DNA of 64,000 nucleotides, from contig NZ_DBBS01000021.1 in assembly GCF_002292295.1 (NCBI RefSeq), positions 274,578 to 338,577 on the forward strand, in the 5' to 3' direction. The notes below the pieces were generated by a model. The model was not told the DNA's origin and did no database searches. It saw only the letters and a program-made list of their open reading frames with translations. The position numbers and the translations under genes are program-made. This DNA comes from Sphingomonas sp. UBA978. GTDB lineage: Bacteria > Pseudomonadota > Alphaproteobacteria > Sphingomonadales > Sphingomonadaceae. This document shows positions 41,755 through 50,717 of the stretch, piece by piece (within the stretch, counting starts at the first letter, position 1; the number at the start of each line of letters is the position of its first letter).

Positions 41755-43680
41755 ATGGCCGAACTACCCGAAACGCCGTTGCTCGATACCGTCAAGACGC
41801 CGGAAGAGCTGCGAAAACTGAAGCCCGAACAGCTCCGCCAGCTCGCCGACGAGCTGCGGCAGGAGACGATCTCCGCGGTCGGATCGACCGGCGGACATCT
41901 CGGGTCCGGACTTGGCGTGGTCGAGCTGACCACCGCGATCCATTACGTCTTCGACACGCCGCGCGACCGGCTGGTGTGGGACGTGGGCCATCAATGCTAT
42001 CCGCACAAGATATTGACCGGGCGGCGGGAGCGCATCCGCACGCTGCGCCAGGGCGGCGGGCTCAGCGGCTTCACCAAGCGCAGCGAGAGCGAATACGACC
42101 CGTTCGGCGCGGCGCACAGCTCGACCTCGATCTCCGCGGCGCTGGGCTTCGCGGTGGCGAACAAGCTCGCCGGCACGCCGGGGCGCGGCATCGCGGTGAT
42201 CGGCGACGGGTCGATGTCCGCGGGCATGGCCTATGAGGCGATGAACAACGCCGAACAGGCGGGCAACCGGCTGGTCGTGATCCTCAACGACAACGACATG
42301 TCGATCGCGCCGCCGGTCGGCGGGCTGTCGGCCTATCTGTCGCGGATGGTGTCGAGTCGCGAATTCCTGGGGGTGCGCGACATCCTCAAGAAATTCGCCC
42401 GCCGCCTGCCGCGGCCGTTCCATCAGGCGGCGCGCAAGACCGACGAATTCGCCCGTGGCATGACGATGGGCGGCACGCTGTTCGAGGAACTGGGCTTCTA
42501 TTACGTCGGCCCGATCGACGGCCATAACCTCGACCATCTGATCCCGGTGCTGGAGAACGTCCGCGACGCCGAGGAGGGGCCGATCCTGATCCATGTCGTC
42601 ACCAAGAAGGGCAAGGGCTATGCCCCGGCCGAGGCGGCTGCGGACAAATATCACGGCGTCCAGAAGTTCGACGTCATCACCGGCGCGCAGGCGAAGGCGC
42701 CGCCGGGCCCGCCGCAATATCAGAACGTCTTCGGCGACCAGCTGGTCAAGGAGGGGATGCGCGATCCGACGATCGTCGCGATCACCGCGGCGATGCCGTC
42801 CGGCACCGGCGTCGACCGGTTCGCCAAGGCATTCCCCGACCGCGCGTTCGACGTCGGCATCGCCGAACAGCATGGCGTCACCTTCGCCGCCGGCCTTGCC
42901 GCGCAGGGGATGCGGCCGTTCTGCGCGATCTATTCGACCTTCCTCCAGCGCGCCTACGACCAGGTCGTGCACGACGTCGCGATCCAGAACCTGCCGGTGC
43001 GCTTCGCGATCGACCGGGCGGGGCTGGTCGGCGCCGACGGGGCGACGCACGCCGGGTCGTTCGACGTCACCTATCTGGCGACGCTGCCGAATTTCGTCGT
43101 GATGGCGGCGGCGGACGAGGCCGAGCTGGTCCATATGACGCACACCTGTGCGGTGCACGACAGCGGCCCGATCGCGGTCCGCTATCCGCGCGGGGCGGGG
43201 ACCGGCGTCGCGCTGCCCGAGGTCGCGCAGCGGCTGGAGATCGGCAAGGGCCGTATCGTCCGCGAGGGCAAGACGGTGGCGATACTGTCGCTCGGCACGC
43301 GGCTGGAAGAGGCGCTGAAGGCGGCCGAGGTGCTGGAGGCGAAGGGCCTGTCGACGACGGTCGCCGACCTGCGCTTCGCCAAGCCGCTCGACGAGGCGCT
43401 GATCCGCCGCCTGCTGACCTCGCATGAGGTCGCGGTGACGATCGAGGAGGGCGCGGTCGGCGGCTTCGGCGCGCACGTGCTGACGCTGGCGAGCGACGAG
43501 GGGCTGATCGACGGCGGGCTCAAGCTGCGCACGATGCGCCTGCCCGACACGTTTCAGGACCAGGACAAGCCCGAGAAGCAATATGCCGAGGCCGGGCTCG
43601 ACGCCGATCACATCGTCCAGACCGTGCTGACGACGCTGCGCCACAACAGCGCGGGCGTGAGCGAGGGCGCGCGGGCTTGA
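41755..43680 (+). CDS. dxs: 1-deoxy-D-xylulose-5-phosphate synthase
   Basis: A 641-residue thiamine-diphosphate enzyme making DXP from pyruvate and glyceraldehyde 3-phosphate, the first step of the MEP isoprenoid pathway. Key parts are STGGHLGSGLGVVELTTAIH, the ThDP-binding GDGSMSAGMAYEAMNNA, FEELGFYYVGPIDGH, the second-half FDVGIAEQHGVTFAAGLA and DRAGLVGADGATHAG, and the C-terminal transketolase domain with EGAVGGFGAHV. The gene is full length. Its stop overlaps a short membrane-protein gene. Confidence 0.96.
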   Translation: MAELPETPLLDTVKTPEELRKLKPEQLRQLADELRQETISAVGSTGGHLGSGLGVVELTTAIHYVFDTPRDRLVWDVGHQCYPHKILTGRRERIRTLRQGGGLSGFTKRSESEYDPFGAAHSSTSISAALGFAVANKLAGTPGRGIAVIGDGSMSAGMAYEAMNNAEQAGNRLVVILNDNDMSIAPPVGGLSAYLSRMVSSREFLGVRDILKKFARRLPRPFHQAARKTDEFARGMTMGGTLFEELGFYYVGPIDGHNLDHLIPVLENVRDAEEGPILIHVVTKKGKGYAPAEAAADKYHGVQKFDVITGAQAKAPPGPPQYQNVFGDQLVKEGMRDPTIVAITAAMPSGTGVDRFAKAFPDRAFDVGIAEQHGVTFAAGLAAQGMRPFCAIYSTFLQRAYDQVVHDVAIQNLPVRFAIDRAGLVGADGATHAGSFDVTYLATLPNFVVMAAADEAELVHMTHTCAVHDSGPIAVRYPRGAGTGVALPEVAQRLEIGKGRIVREGKTVAILSLGTRLEEALKAAEVLEAKGLSTTVADLRFAKPLDEALIRRLLTSHEVAVTIEEGAVGGFGAHVLTLASDEGLIDGGLKLRTMRLPDTFQDQDKPEKQYAEAGLDADHIVQTVLTTLRHNSAGVSEGARA

Positions 43681-43811
43681 GCGGACCGGTGAAGGCGGCG
43701 ATCATCATCGCCTTGGCCGTCGTCGTGCTGGTGGCGCTGAACGTGCGGATGTACCGGGCGATGAAGGCGGCGACCGCGAAGGGGCGCGAAACCGAGGCGG
43801 GCGGTGACTGA
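43677..43811 (+). CDS. 44-residue single-helix membrane protein
   Basis: A tiny gene starting at TTG in a TTGA overlap with the dxs stop. The product MSGPVKAAIIIALAVVVLVA then LNVRMYRAMKAATAK has one strong membrane helix followed by a basic, then acidic tail. Its end overlaps the next gene (GTGACTGA). The double overlap supports real translation, coupled to dxs. No family is recognised; it might be a small accessory or simply a membrane-anchored peptide. Confidence 0.55.
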   Translation: MSGPVKAAIIIALAVVVLVALNVRMYRAMKAATAKGRETEAGGD

Positions 43812-44265
43812 CCTGCCCGGCGCCGCCTCGCTCAACGAGGCGGAGCGGCGCGTGCTGGCGATGCTGGCCGAGGGGCATACCGCCAAGACGATCGCGGTGG
43901 TGCTCGGCACCAGTGTCCATGCCGTCAACGAGCGGCTGCGCGAGGCGCGGCGCAAGACTGGCGCGGCGAGCAGTCGGGAACTGGCGCGGGCGCTGGCGGC
44001 ACAAGAAAATCGGGACGACAAAATCGGGGTGGCGACGACGCGGCCTGTCGAGGAGCAAGACCTGCCGCCGTCGCATGGTGCGACGGTCGGTCTGCGAAAG
44101 GGTCTTCATCCCATGACCGTCCTCATCAGCCTTGGCCTGGCGGGAGCGTTGCTCGCCGGTGTCATGATACAAAGCGGCCAAACGGCGCGGGATCCGCTGC
44201 TCGGCGACCTGGTGGTCGACAAGGGCGGCCAGCCGGGCGATCTGTACCGGCAGCTGCGTGGCTAA
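43804..44265 (+). CDS. LuxR-type HTH protein with C-terminal membrane helix (shortened by an in-frame stop)
   Basis: A 153-residue reading frame. Residues about 10-65 form a LuxR/GerE helix-turn-helix (SLNEAERRVLAMLAEGHTAK, AVVLGTSVHAVNERLREARR). A linker follows, then a membrane helix (VLISLGLAGALLAGVMIQ), so the DNA-binding end is cytoplasmic and the rest would be periplasmic. The frame stops at TAA after QLRG, but the same frame continues open for another 200 codons with protein-like sequence, so this is probably the 5' part of a longer one-component membrane regulator broken by a point nonsense mutation. GTG start overlapping the upstream small gene. Confidence 0.75.
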   Translation: MTDLPGAASLNEAERRVLAMLAEGHTAKTIAVVLGTSVHAVNERLREARRKTGAASSRELARALAAQENRDDKIGVATTRPVEEQDLPPSHGATVGLRKGLHPMTVLISLGLAGALLAGVMIQSGQTARDPLLGDLVVDKGGQPGDLYRQLRG

Positions 44266-44874
44266 ACGCGTGACGCCATATGGGCAGGCGAGAGCGAGGC
44301 GGCGCTGCTCAACCGCTTCGGCGGGGTTCCGGGCATTGCGAAGCTGCGCGTCACCTGTGGGGCGACGCTGTGCGAGGTCGCGGGCGCGCTCAGGCCGGGA
44401 TCGTCATCGGGTGCGGCGTTGCTCGCGGTGCAGGAGATCGCCTTGCGCGGCCTGCGCGATCTGGGGTTCGCCGACGTCGCGAGCCTTGCCACGGGTGGAG
44501 AAGGGGCCGGCGATGGCGCGCCCTTCGTCGCCTATCCGGTGCGCCTGCCCGCCAACGTACCGCACGTCGTCGCCACCGTGCCGGTTGCCGGGGCCCGGAT
44601 CGCACCGGGGCCCTATGTTCTGTCGGTGACGTTCGATCGGGCGATGCGCCCCGGCAGCTTTTCGTTCGTCACGCGCGATCAGGGCGCCTATCCCGATTGC
44701 GATGGCAGACCGCGTCAGTCCGCGGATGGTCGCACCTTTTCGATGACCTGCACGGCGCGGCCCGACACGGTCTATGCGATCGGCTTCAATGCCCCCCGTT
44801 TCCGCAACTTCGTGAGTGCGACCGACGGCGTCGCCGCGGAACCCGCGATGCTGTGGTTCCAAAGCGGGCGGTAG
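44266..44874 (+). pseudogene. Detached periplasmic domain of the LuxR-type membrane regulator
   Basis: The frame directly continues the upstream gene after one TAA codon: TRDAIWAGESEAALLNRFG, then VTCGATLCEVAGAL, then an Ig-like beta domain (PVAGARIAPGPYVLSVTFDR, YPDCDGRPRQSADGRTFSMT, CTARPDTVYAIGFNAP). Four cysteines could form two disulfides, fitting the periplasm. There is no usable start codon within the first 50 codons, so on its own it would not be made. Either a nonsense mutation, a sequencing error or stop read-through explains it. Confidence 0.6.
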
Positions 44875-45003
44875 TGCCGGGTGCCGTCGGGCGCCGCTTA
44901 TGGGAAGAGGCCAACGGCCGGTGATGCGAGGACCTGCACGCCGGCCTCCTGATCGACGGGCGCCCGGGAGCCGTGAACCCGTTCGCGCCCGTCGGGTGAA
45001 CCG

Positions 45004-45675
45004 TCATCGCCCGAGGTAATGGTCCTGCGCGGCGTCGGTCGCGTTGATCGCGAGGATCGAGCGGGCGTCGCTGGCGGCACGGGCATGACCGTGGCCGTCG
45101 GTGCTGGCGGCGATGACGCGGCCGAGCAGCTCCTGCCCCTCGCGCCACCAGCCGATGCCGCTGGCGGCGTTGAGATGGCCCTGCGGCCCGGCATCGACGA
45201 AATGGCTGCCCCATTGCGCCGCCAGGCTGTGCGCGCGGTCGATGCCGATCCAAGGATCGTCGCTCGAGGCGACGACGATCGAGGGGAAGGGCAGGGGCGT
45301 CTTCGGCGTCGGCGCGAAGGTGCGCAGTTCGGCGGGCGCTTCGGGCCGGTCGACGTCCGCAGGGGCGACGAGCAGCGCGCCCGCCACCGGCCAGCCATAG
45401 GGCTGCGGGCTGAGTTCCGCCCACCATGCGACGGCCAGGCAGCCGAGGCTATGTGCGGCCAGGATAACCGGCGCCTCGGCACGCGCGATCGCCTGATCGA
45501 GCTTGGTCACCCAGGCGTTGCGGTGCGGCGTGTTCCACATGCCGAGTTCGACACGGACGGTGTCGGGGCGGGAATCCTCCCATAGCGTCTGCCAGTGCGA
45601 GGGGCCGGAGCCGCCGAGGCCCGGCACGGTCAGAATGGTCGGTTGCGCGGCGTCGAAACTGGAAAATCCGGTCAT
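45004..45675 (-). CDS. RBBP9/YdeN-type alpha/beta serine hydrolase
   Basis: A 223-residue small alpha/beta hydrolase. The N-terminal PTILTVPGLGGSGPSHWQTL is diagnostic, the nucleophile is the serine in ILAAHSLGCLAVAWW, the acid is in VASSDDPWIGIDRA and the histidine in GPQGHLNAASGIG. Members have unknown natural substrates. The ATG with GGAGGGAG upstream was chosen; the longer reading has no conserved N-terminus. It is monocistronic, and the adjacent regions hold no clear operator. Confidence 0.87.
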   Translation of the reverse strand: MTGFSSFDAAQPTILTVPGLGGSGPSHWQTLWEDSRPDTVRVELGMWNTPHRNAWVTKLDQAIARAEAPVILAAHSLGCLAVAWWAELSPQPYGWPVAGALLVAPADVDRPEAPAELRTFAPTPKTPLPFPSIVVASSDDPWIGIDRAHSLAAQWGSHFVDAGPQGHLNAASGIGWWREGQELLGRVIAASTDGHGHARAASDARSILAINATDAAQDHYLGR

Positions 45676-45865
45676 GGCTGCATCTCCCTCCGTGGCGGGA
45701 AACGTGTCGATGCGGCGGTCCGGGACACGCCGTTCCACACGTCCCTCAAGCCCCGAAGATAATCCTACCGCGATGGTAGGCAATAGCGGTTGCGCCAGTC
45801 CGATGAGCGGCAGCGGCGGACCGAATGGGGTGACGCGGCGGCATCATCCGCGATAGGGAGCGGCG

Positions 45866-46618
45866 ATGGCAAAGACCCGCGCAGACCAGATGCTCGTGAC
45901 CCGCGGGCTCGCCGAATCGAAGACGCGGGCGCAGGCGCTCATCATGGCGGGGCTGGTGTTCGCGGGGACCCGCAAGGTCGACAAGCCGGGGCAGGCGTTC
46001 GCCGACGACGTCGTGCTCGACGTCCGCGGCCGCGACCACCCCTGGGTGTCGCGCGGCGGGATCAAGCTGGCGCACGGCCTCGACCATTTCGGGTGGAATG
46101 TCGCGGATGCGGTGGCGATCGACGTCGGATCGTCGACCGGCGGATTCACCGACGTGCTGCTCACCCGTGGCGCGGCGCGCGTCTATGCGGTCGACAGCGG
46201 CACCAACCAGCTGGCGTGGAAGCTGCGACAGGACGCGCGCGTCATCGTCCACGAACAGACGAGCGCGCGCATCCTCACCCCGGCGCATATCCCGGAACCG
46301 GTCGACCTGATCGTCTGCGATGCGAGCTTCATCGGCCTCGCCAAGGTGCTGGAGCGGCCGATGGAGTTCGCTCCCGCCGGCGCGCGGCTGATGGCGCTCA
46401 TCAAGCCGCAGTTCGAGGCGGGGCGCGACGAGGTGGGGAAGGGCGGCGTCGTCCGCGATCCCGCGATCCGCGCGCGCGTGTGCGACGACGTGGTCGCGTG
46501 GCTGGACGGGGCGGGCTGGACGGTAGCGGGCGTCGTCGAGAGTCCGATCACCGGGCCGGAGGGCAATGTGGAATATCTGGTCGCCGCGTCCCGAAACGAA
46601 CCGTTGACGGAACGATAA
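45866..46618 (+). CDS. tlyA: TlyA-type rRNA 2'-O-methyltransferase (S4 plus FtsJ domains)
   Basis: A 250-residue protein. Residues about 5-60 are an S4 RNA-binding domain (RADQMLVTRGLAESKTRAQA, then LIMAGLVFAGTRKVDKPGQA). The FtsJ-like methyltransferase domain follows, with AIDVGSSTGGFTDVLLTRGA as the SAM loop, VDLIVCDASFIGLAKVL as motif IV, and ALIKPQFEAGRDEVGKGGVV. TlyA methylates 16S and 23S rRNA cytidines; the family is often labelled hemolysin, which is misleading. Complete length. It is followed by a TspO gene. Confidence 0.92.
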   Translation: MAKTRADQMLVTRGLAESKTRAQALIMAGLVFAGTRKVDKPGQAFADDVVLDVRGRDHPWVSRGGIKLAHGLDHFGWNVADAVAIDVGSSTGGFTDVLLTRGAARVYAVDSGTNQLAWKLRQDARVIVHEQTSARILTPAHIPEPVDLIVCDASFIGLAKVLERPMEFAPAGARLMALIKPQFEAGRDEVGKGGVVRDPAIRARVCDDVVAWLDGAGWTVAGVVESPITGPEGNVEYLVAASRNEPLTER

Positions 46619-46669
46619 TCGGATCGGACGCTTTACGAAACCTGCGCGACGCGGCAAGGCGACGGCATC

Positions 46670-47239
46670 ATGTTCGAGGAGCATCGGGTGGGCGGCATCG
46701 CATCCAGGGGTCAGTTGCGGATGTCGTTCCTGCGCTGGGCAGTGTTTACCGTACCGTTGATCCTGCTGCTCGGTTTCGCCTCGGGTCGCGCGGTGCCGTC
46801 GGGCAGCGAGAATACCTGGTACATGGCGCTGCAGAAACCGGCACTGACGCCGCCCGGCATCGTCTTCCCGATCGCCTGGACGACGCTCTACATCCTGATG
46901 GGCTTCGCGGTCGCGCTGATCCTGCATGCGCGCGGCGGCAAGGGGCGCGGGCTGGCGCTGGGGCTGTTCGCGGCGCAATTCGCGCTCAACCTTGTCTGGA
47001 CGCCGCTGTTCTTCGGCATGCATCAGGTCGGCGCGGCGCTGCTGGTGATCGTCGCGATGCTCGTGCTCGCGATCCTGACCACGATCCTGTTCGGGCGCAT
47101 CCGCCCGCTCGCGGCGTGGCTGATGGTGCCCTATCTGGTGTGGATCAGTTTCGCCGGCGTGCTGACGTGGCGGATCGGTCAACTGAACCCCGATGCGGAA
47201 ACCCTTGTGCCGGCGGCGCATACCTCCCAGATGCTGTGA
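46670..47239 (+). CDS. tspO: TspO/MBR tryptophan-rich sensory protein
   Basis: A 189-residue inner-membrane protein with five helices. Family motifs are NTWYMALQKPALTPPGIVFP, WTTLYILMGFAVALI, FAAQFALNLVWTPLFFG and the C-terminal MVPYLVWISFAGVLTWRI. TspO binds porphyrins and affects tetrapyrrole and stress responses. The first 17 residues are unusual, and an in-frame ATG at about 46721, preceded by AGGGG, would give a more normal 172-residue protein; I report the longer form because both are open. Confidence 0.9.
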   Translation: MFEEHRVGGIASRGQLRMSFLRWAVFTVPLILLLGFASGRAVPSGSENTWYMALQKPALTPPGIVFPIAWTTLYILMGFAVALILHARGGKGRGLALGLFAAQFALNLVWTPLFFGMHQVGAALLVIVAMLVLAILTTILFGRIRPLAAWLMVPYLVWISFAGVLTWRIGQLNPDAETLVPAAHTSQML

Positions 47240-47265
47240 CGCAACCAGACGCCGGGAAGAGAAAT

Positions 47266-47547
47266 ATGCAGTCCGACAACCGCCTGTTCGATGATTTCGT
47301 GAAGCTGGTGAACGGCGCCGCCGGCACGCTGGCGGGCGTCGGCCGCGAAGCCGAGTCCGGAGCGCGGTCGCGTGTGCGCGAATGGATCGGCGGGCTCGAT
47401 TTCGTCAGCCGCGACGAATTCGAGGTGGTGAAGGCGATGGCCGTCGCCGCCCGCGACGAGAATGACGCGCTCAAGGCGCGAATCGAGGCGCTCGAGGCCA
47501 GGGCGGGGGCATCGGAGCCCGTCGGCGACCCGGTCCCCACCGCCTGA
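47266..47547 (+). CDS. ubiK: UbiK/BMFP (YqiC-like) accessory factor
   Basis: A 93-residue protein with an N-terminal amphipathic region (NRLFDDFVKLVNGAAGTLAG) and a C-terminal coiled coil (EFEVVKAMAVAARDENDALK, ARIEALEAR), the pattern of the membrane fusogenic YqiC/UbiK family. UbiK helps ubiquinone biosynthesis by assisting UbiJ and the lipid-binding complex. It starts at an ATG after GGGAAGAGAA. It lies between tspO and a YbjN gene on the same strand. Confidence 0.85.
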   Translation: MQSDNRLFDDFVKLVNGAAGTLAGVGREAESGARSRVREWIGGLDFVSRDEFEVVKAMAVAARDENDALKARIEALEARAGASEPVGDPVPTA

Positions 47548-47644
47548 CCAACTTTTCCACAGATTTATCGACACCCTTGTCCACGACGGGGTTGCCGGGG
47601 CCTTTTTGCCTCGGCAGCCTTGTCGTGCGATAAGAGGCGTAACG

Positions 47645-48148
47645 ATGCTCGACCACGCTGAACACGATCAGGAACCCGCCGCCCCCATCGACATGCTCGA
47701 GGCGTATTACGCCGCGCATGGCTGGGAGTTCGAGCGCCACGATGATGAGATCGTCGCCACCGTCAAGGGCAGCTGGACGAGCTACGAATTGCGCGCCCTG
47801 TGGCGCGAGGACGACAGCGTCCTGCAGTTCCTCGCCTTCCCCGACATCAAGGTCACGGACGACCGCCGCAGCGCGGTCTATGAGGCGATCGGGCTGGTCA
47901 ACGAGCAGCTGTGGATCGGCCATTTCGAACTCTGGTCGACCTCCGGCGTGCTGCTGTACCGGCATGCGGCGATGATCGACGGCGAGGATGAGGGCACGAT
48001 GTCGCTCGGCGCGACCGAATTGCTGGTCGAATCGGCGATCGAGGAATGCGAGCGTTTCTATCCGGTGTTCCAGTTCGTCCTCTGGGGCGGCAAGTCGCCC
48101 AAGGATGCGCTGGCGGCGGCGCTGATCGAGACGCAGGGCGAGGCCTGA
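47645..48148 (+). CDS. YbjN-domain protein
   Basis: A 167-residue cytoplasmic protein of the YbjN/secretion-chaperone-like fold. MLEAYYAAHGWEFERHDDEI starts the domain, and VKGSWTSYELRALWREDD, AIGLVNEQLWIGHFELW and FYPVFQFVLWGGKSPKDAL follow, all usual in the alphaproteobacterial group. The role is unknown; E. coli YbjN affects motility and stress but is distant. It lies just before proC on the same strand (4-base gap), which is a conserved sphingomonad order in my recollection. Confidence 0.85.
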   Translation: MLDHAEHDQEPAAPIDMLEAYYAAHGWEFERHDDEIVATVKGSWTSYELRALWREDDSVLQFLAFPDIKVTDDRRSAVYEAIGLVNEQLWIGHFELWSTSGVLLYRHAAMIDGEDEGTMSLGATELLVESAIEECERFYPVFQFVLWGGKSPKDALAAALIETQGEA

Positions 48149-48152
48149 ACCG

Positions 48153-48947
48153 ATGCGGCTGCTGATGGTCGGCGCCGGCAATATGGGCGGCGCGATGCTG
48201 CGCCGCTGGCTGGACGCCGGCGTGGTCGCCCCCGCGGACGTGACGGTCGTCAGCCCCAGCGGTCGCACGATGCCCGAGGGCGTACGCGTGGTGACGGCGA
48301 TTCCCGGCGCCGAGGAGGGTGCGTTCGACACGATCATGCTCGGCCTGAAGCCGCAGCAGCTCTCGACGCTGCGCGACGGTCCGCTGGCGGGTCATGCGCC
48401 GCGGTTGCTGGTATCGATCCTCGCCGGCGTCGAGGTCGCGACGCTCGCCCCGCTCTGCGCGGCCGCGGCGGTGGTGCGGGCGATGCCCAGCCTGCCGGTG
48501 GCGATCGGCAAGGGCGTGGTGGCGCTCCATTCGGTGACCGAGGATGCGTCGATGCGCGCGGCGCTGACGACGCTGATGGCGCCGCTGGGCCTCGTCGAAT
48601 GGATCGCGGACGAAGCACGGTTCGACGACGTCACCGCGCTGGCGGGCTGCGGCCCCGGCTTCGTCTTCCGCTTCGCCGATGCGCTGGCGCAGGCCGGCGC
48701 GGCGCTGGGCCTGCCCGGCGATCAGGCCGCGCGGCTGGCGCTGGCGACGCTGGAGGGTTCCGCGGTCATGGCGGCGGCGGCCGACGTCACGCCGGCGGTG
48801 CTCGCCGATCGCGTGGCCAGCCCCGGCGGATCGACGCGGCAGGGGCTGAACGTGCTCGATCGCGACCACGCCCTGATAGCGCTGCTGACCGAGACGCTCG
48901 CCGCATCGGCGCGGCGCAATCGCGAGATGGCGGCGGCGGCACGCTGA
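48153..48947 (+). CDS. proC: Pyrroline-5-carboxylate reductase
   Basis: A 264-residue NAD(P)H enzyme for the final step of proline synthesis. The Rossmann start is MRLLMVGAGNMGGAMLRRWL, with the cofactor loop TIMLGLKPQQL, the proline-rich AVVRAMPSLPVAIGKGVVAL, and the C-terminal catalytic dimer domain VTALAGCGPGFVFRF...SPGGSTRQGLNVLDR. Fully conserved motifs and full length. It follows the YbjN gene closely, so the two are co-transcribed. Confidence 0.95.
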   Translation: MRLLMVGAGNMGGAMLRRWLDAGVVAPADVTVVSPSGRTMPEGVRVVTAIPGAEEGAFDTIMLGLKPQQLSTLRDGPLAGHAPRLLVSILAGVEVATLAPLCAAAAVVRAMPSLPVAIGKGVVALHSVTEDASMRAALTTLMAPLGLVEWIADEARFDDVTALAGCGPGFVFRFADALAQAGAALGLPGDQAARLALATLEGSAVMAAAADVTPAVLADRVASPGGSTRQGLNVLDRDHALIALLTETLAASARRNREMAAAAR

Positions 48948-48982
48948 TCCTGAAGGCGCGCCGGTCCGTCAGGCCGCGCTTA

Positions 48983-49489
48983 TCAGGACCGCAGCCCTTC
49001 GACCTGCGCGCGATCCGGTTCGGGGATCATCCCCTCCAGCACCGCCCAATAGCCCGATACCGCATCCTGGCCCGCCGCCTGATAGGCTTGCGACATCTTG
49101 ATCCGGACCGATTCGAACAGATCGCTCTCCATCCGCGCGCCATCCTCGGTCAGCCGTAGCAGTCGCTGGCGACGGTCGCGCTCGCCGGGCCGGGTGGTGA
49201 CCAGCTTGCGGTCGGTGAGTTCGTTGAGTACGCGGCCCAGAGATTGTTTGGTGATCGCCAGCAGATTGAGCAATTCGCTGACCGTCAGGTCGGGTTTGCG
49301 GGCGATGAAGTAGAGAGCACGATGGTGCGCGCGGCCCAATCCCTGTGCTGCGAGCCCCTGATCGACGGAGCGGGTGAGATGGCTGTGGCCAAAATACAAA
49401 AGCTCCATGCCGCGACGGAGTTCGGGCTCGCGGAGGAACTGGGCGGAAGCGGTGGGAGCTGTGGCAGCCATGTTGACCGGTTTAGACAC
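48983..49489 (-). CDS. MarR-family transcription regulator
   Basis: A 168-residue winged-helix regulator. The DNA-binding core is LGRAHHRALYFIARKPDLTV, SELLNLLAITKQSLGRVLNE and LVTTRPGERDRRQRLLRLTE, with helical dimerisation ends. It probably senses a small ligand or oxidant. It is divergent from ilvE with 42 bases between the genes, so it may control itself and ilvE, though no clear palindrome is visible in that gap. A later ATG (six codons in) is an alternative start. Confidence 0.9.
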   Translation of the reverse strand: MSKPVNMAATAPTASAQFLREPELRRGMELLYFGHSHLTRSVDQGLAAQGLGRAHHRALYFIARKPDLTVSELLNLLAITKQSLGRVLNELTDRKLVTTRPGERDRRQRLLRLTEDGARMESDLFESVRIKMSQAYQAAGQDAVSGYWAVLEGMIPEPDRAQVEGLRS

Positions 49490-49531
49490 CGCCCGTACGC
49501 ATCCGCAACCCCTGATGCCTGAGAGAAATCG

Positions 49532-50638
49532 ATGAACGCCCCTTTAACGTCCGGTTCCGCCGCTTTTCGTTTCGACCCCAGCGCGACGCCGGTCGACGCC
49601 AACGAGCGTGCCGCGCGCCTCGTCGACCCCGGTTTCGGGCGGGTCTTCACCGATCATATGGCCGTCGTCCGCTATAACGAGGCAAAGGGCTGGCACGACG
49701 CCGCGATCACCGCGCGCGCGCCGATCACCGTCGATCCGTCGACCGCGGTGCTCCATTACGCGCAGGAGATCTTCGAGGGGCTGAAGGCCTATCGGCTCGA
49801 CGACGGGGCGATGGCGCTGTTCCGGCCCGACGCCAATGCGCGCCGCTTCAACAACAGCGCGCGGCGGCTGGCGATGCCCGAACTGCCCGAGGAGCTGTTC
49901 CTCGAATCGTGCCGCCAGCTCGTCACCACCGAGCGCGCCTGGTTTCCCGAGGTCGACGGCGGCGCGCTGTACCTGCGCCCGTTCATGTTCGCGAGCGAGG
50001 CGTTCCTCGGCGTCAAGCCGTCGTCCGAATATCTCTACATGGTGATCGCCTCCTCGGTCGGCGCCTATTGGAAGGGCGGCGCGCGCGCGGTGTCGATCTG
50101 GGTCAGTCAGGATTACACCCGTGCCGCCCCCGGCGGCACCGGCGAGGCGAAGTGCGGGGGCAATTATGCCGCCAGCCTGCTCGCCCAGTCCGAGGCGATC
50201 CGGCAGGGATGCGACCAGGTCGTCTTCCTCGACGCGGTCGAGCGCCGCTGGGTCGAGGAGCTGGGGGGCATGAACGTCTTCTTCGTCTTTGACGACGGAT
50301 CGATGGTGACGCCGCCGCTGACCGGCACGATCCTGCCCGGCATCACCCGCGATTCGATCATCCGCATCGCCCGCGATCAGGGCATCGTGGTGCGCGAGGA
50401 GCTGTACGGCATCGACCAGTGGCGCGCCGACGCCGCCAGCGGTCGCCTGACCGAGGCCTTCGCCTGCGGTACCGCCGCGGTCGTCACCCCGATCGGCGAG
50501 GTCGCCAGCCCCGACGGCCGCTTCACGATCGGCGGCGGCGGCACTGGCCAGCTGACCCAGCGCATGCTCGACGCCCTCTCCGCGATCCAGCGCGGCCGCG
50601 CCCCCGATGCGCACGGCTGGTTGCAGCGCCTCGACTGA
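49532..50638 (+). CDS. ilvE: Branched-chain amino-acid aminotransferase
   Basis: A 368-residue fold-type IV PLP enzyme of the BCAT class, transferring the amino group between glutamate and leucine, isoleucine or valine. The N-terminal GFGRVFTDHMAVVRYNEAKG, the binding part LHYAQEIFEGLKAYRL, the PLP-lysine segment TGEAKCGGNYAASLLAQSEA, and GGMNVFFVFDDGSMVTPPL plus CGTAAVVTPIGEV are all typical of the longer eukaryote-like BCAT group. Divergent from a MarR regulator. A hairpin follows before the tRNA. Confidence 0.94.
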   Translation: MNAPLTSGSAAFRFDPSATPVDANERAARLVDPGFGRVFTDHMAVVRYNEAKGWHDAAITARAPITVDPSTAVLHYAQEIFEGLKAYRLDDGAMALFRPDANARRFNNSARRLAMPELPEELFLESCRQLVTTERAWFPEVDGGALYLRPFMFASEAFLGVKPSSEYLYMVIASSVGAYWKGGARAVSIWVSQDYTRAAPGGTGEAKCGGNYAASLLAQSEAIRQGCDQVVFLDAVERRWVEELGGMNVFFVFDDGSMVTPPLTGTILPGITRDSIIRIARDQGIVVREELYGIDQWRADAASGRLTEAFACGTAAVVTPIGEVASPDGRFTIGGGGTGQLTQRMLDALSAIQRGRAPDAHGWLQRLD

Positions 50639-50653
50639 GCTTTTGCCGGGGTA

Positions 50654-50687
50654 GCGTGAAAAGACCTGTCGCCGGGGCTTTTCACGC
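50654..50687 (+). terminator. Hairpin after ilvE
   Basis: GCGTGAAAAG and CTTTTCACGC pair perfectly over 10 bp around a 14-base loop, 16 bases after the ilvE stop and before tRNA-Gln. Possible terminator without a T run. Confidence 0.45.
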
Positions 50688-50717
50688 CCGCCGACCCGGC
50701 TATAAGGCCGCCTCCGT

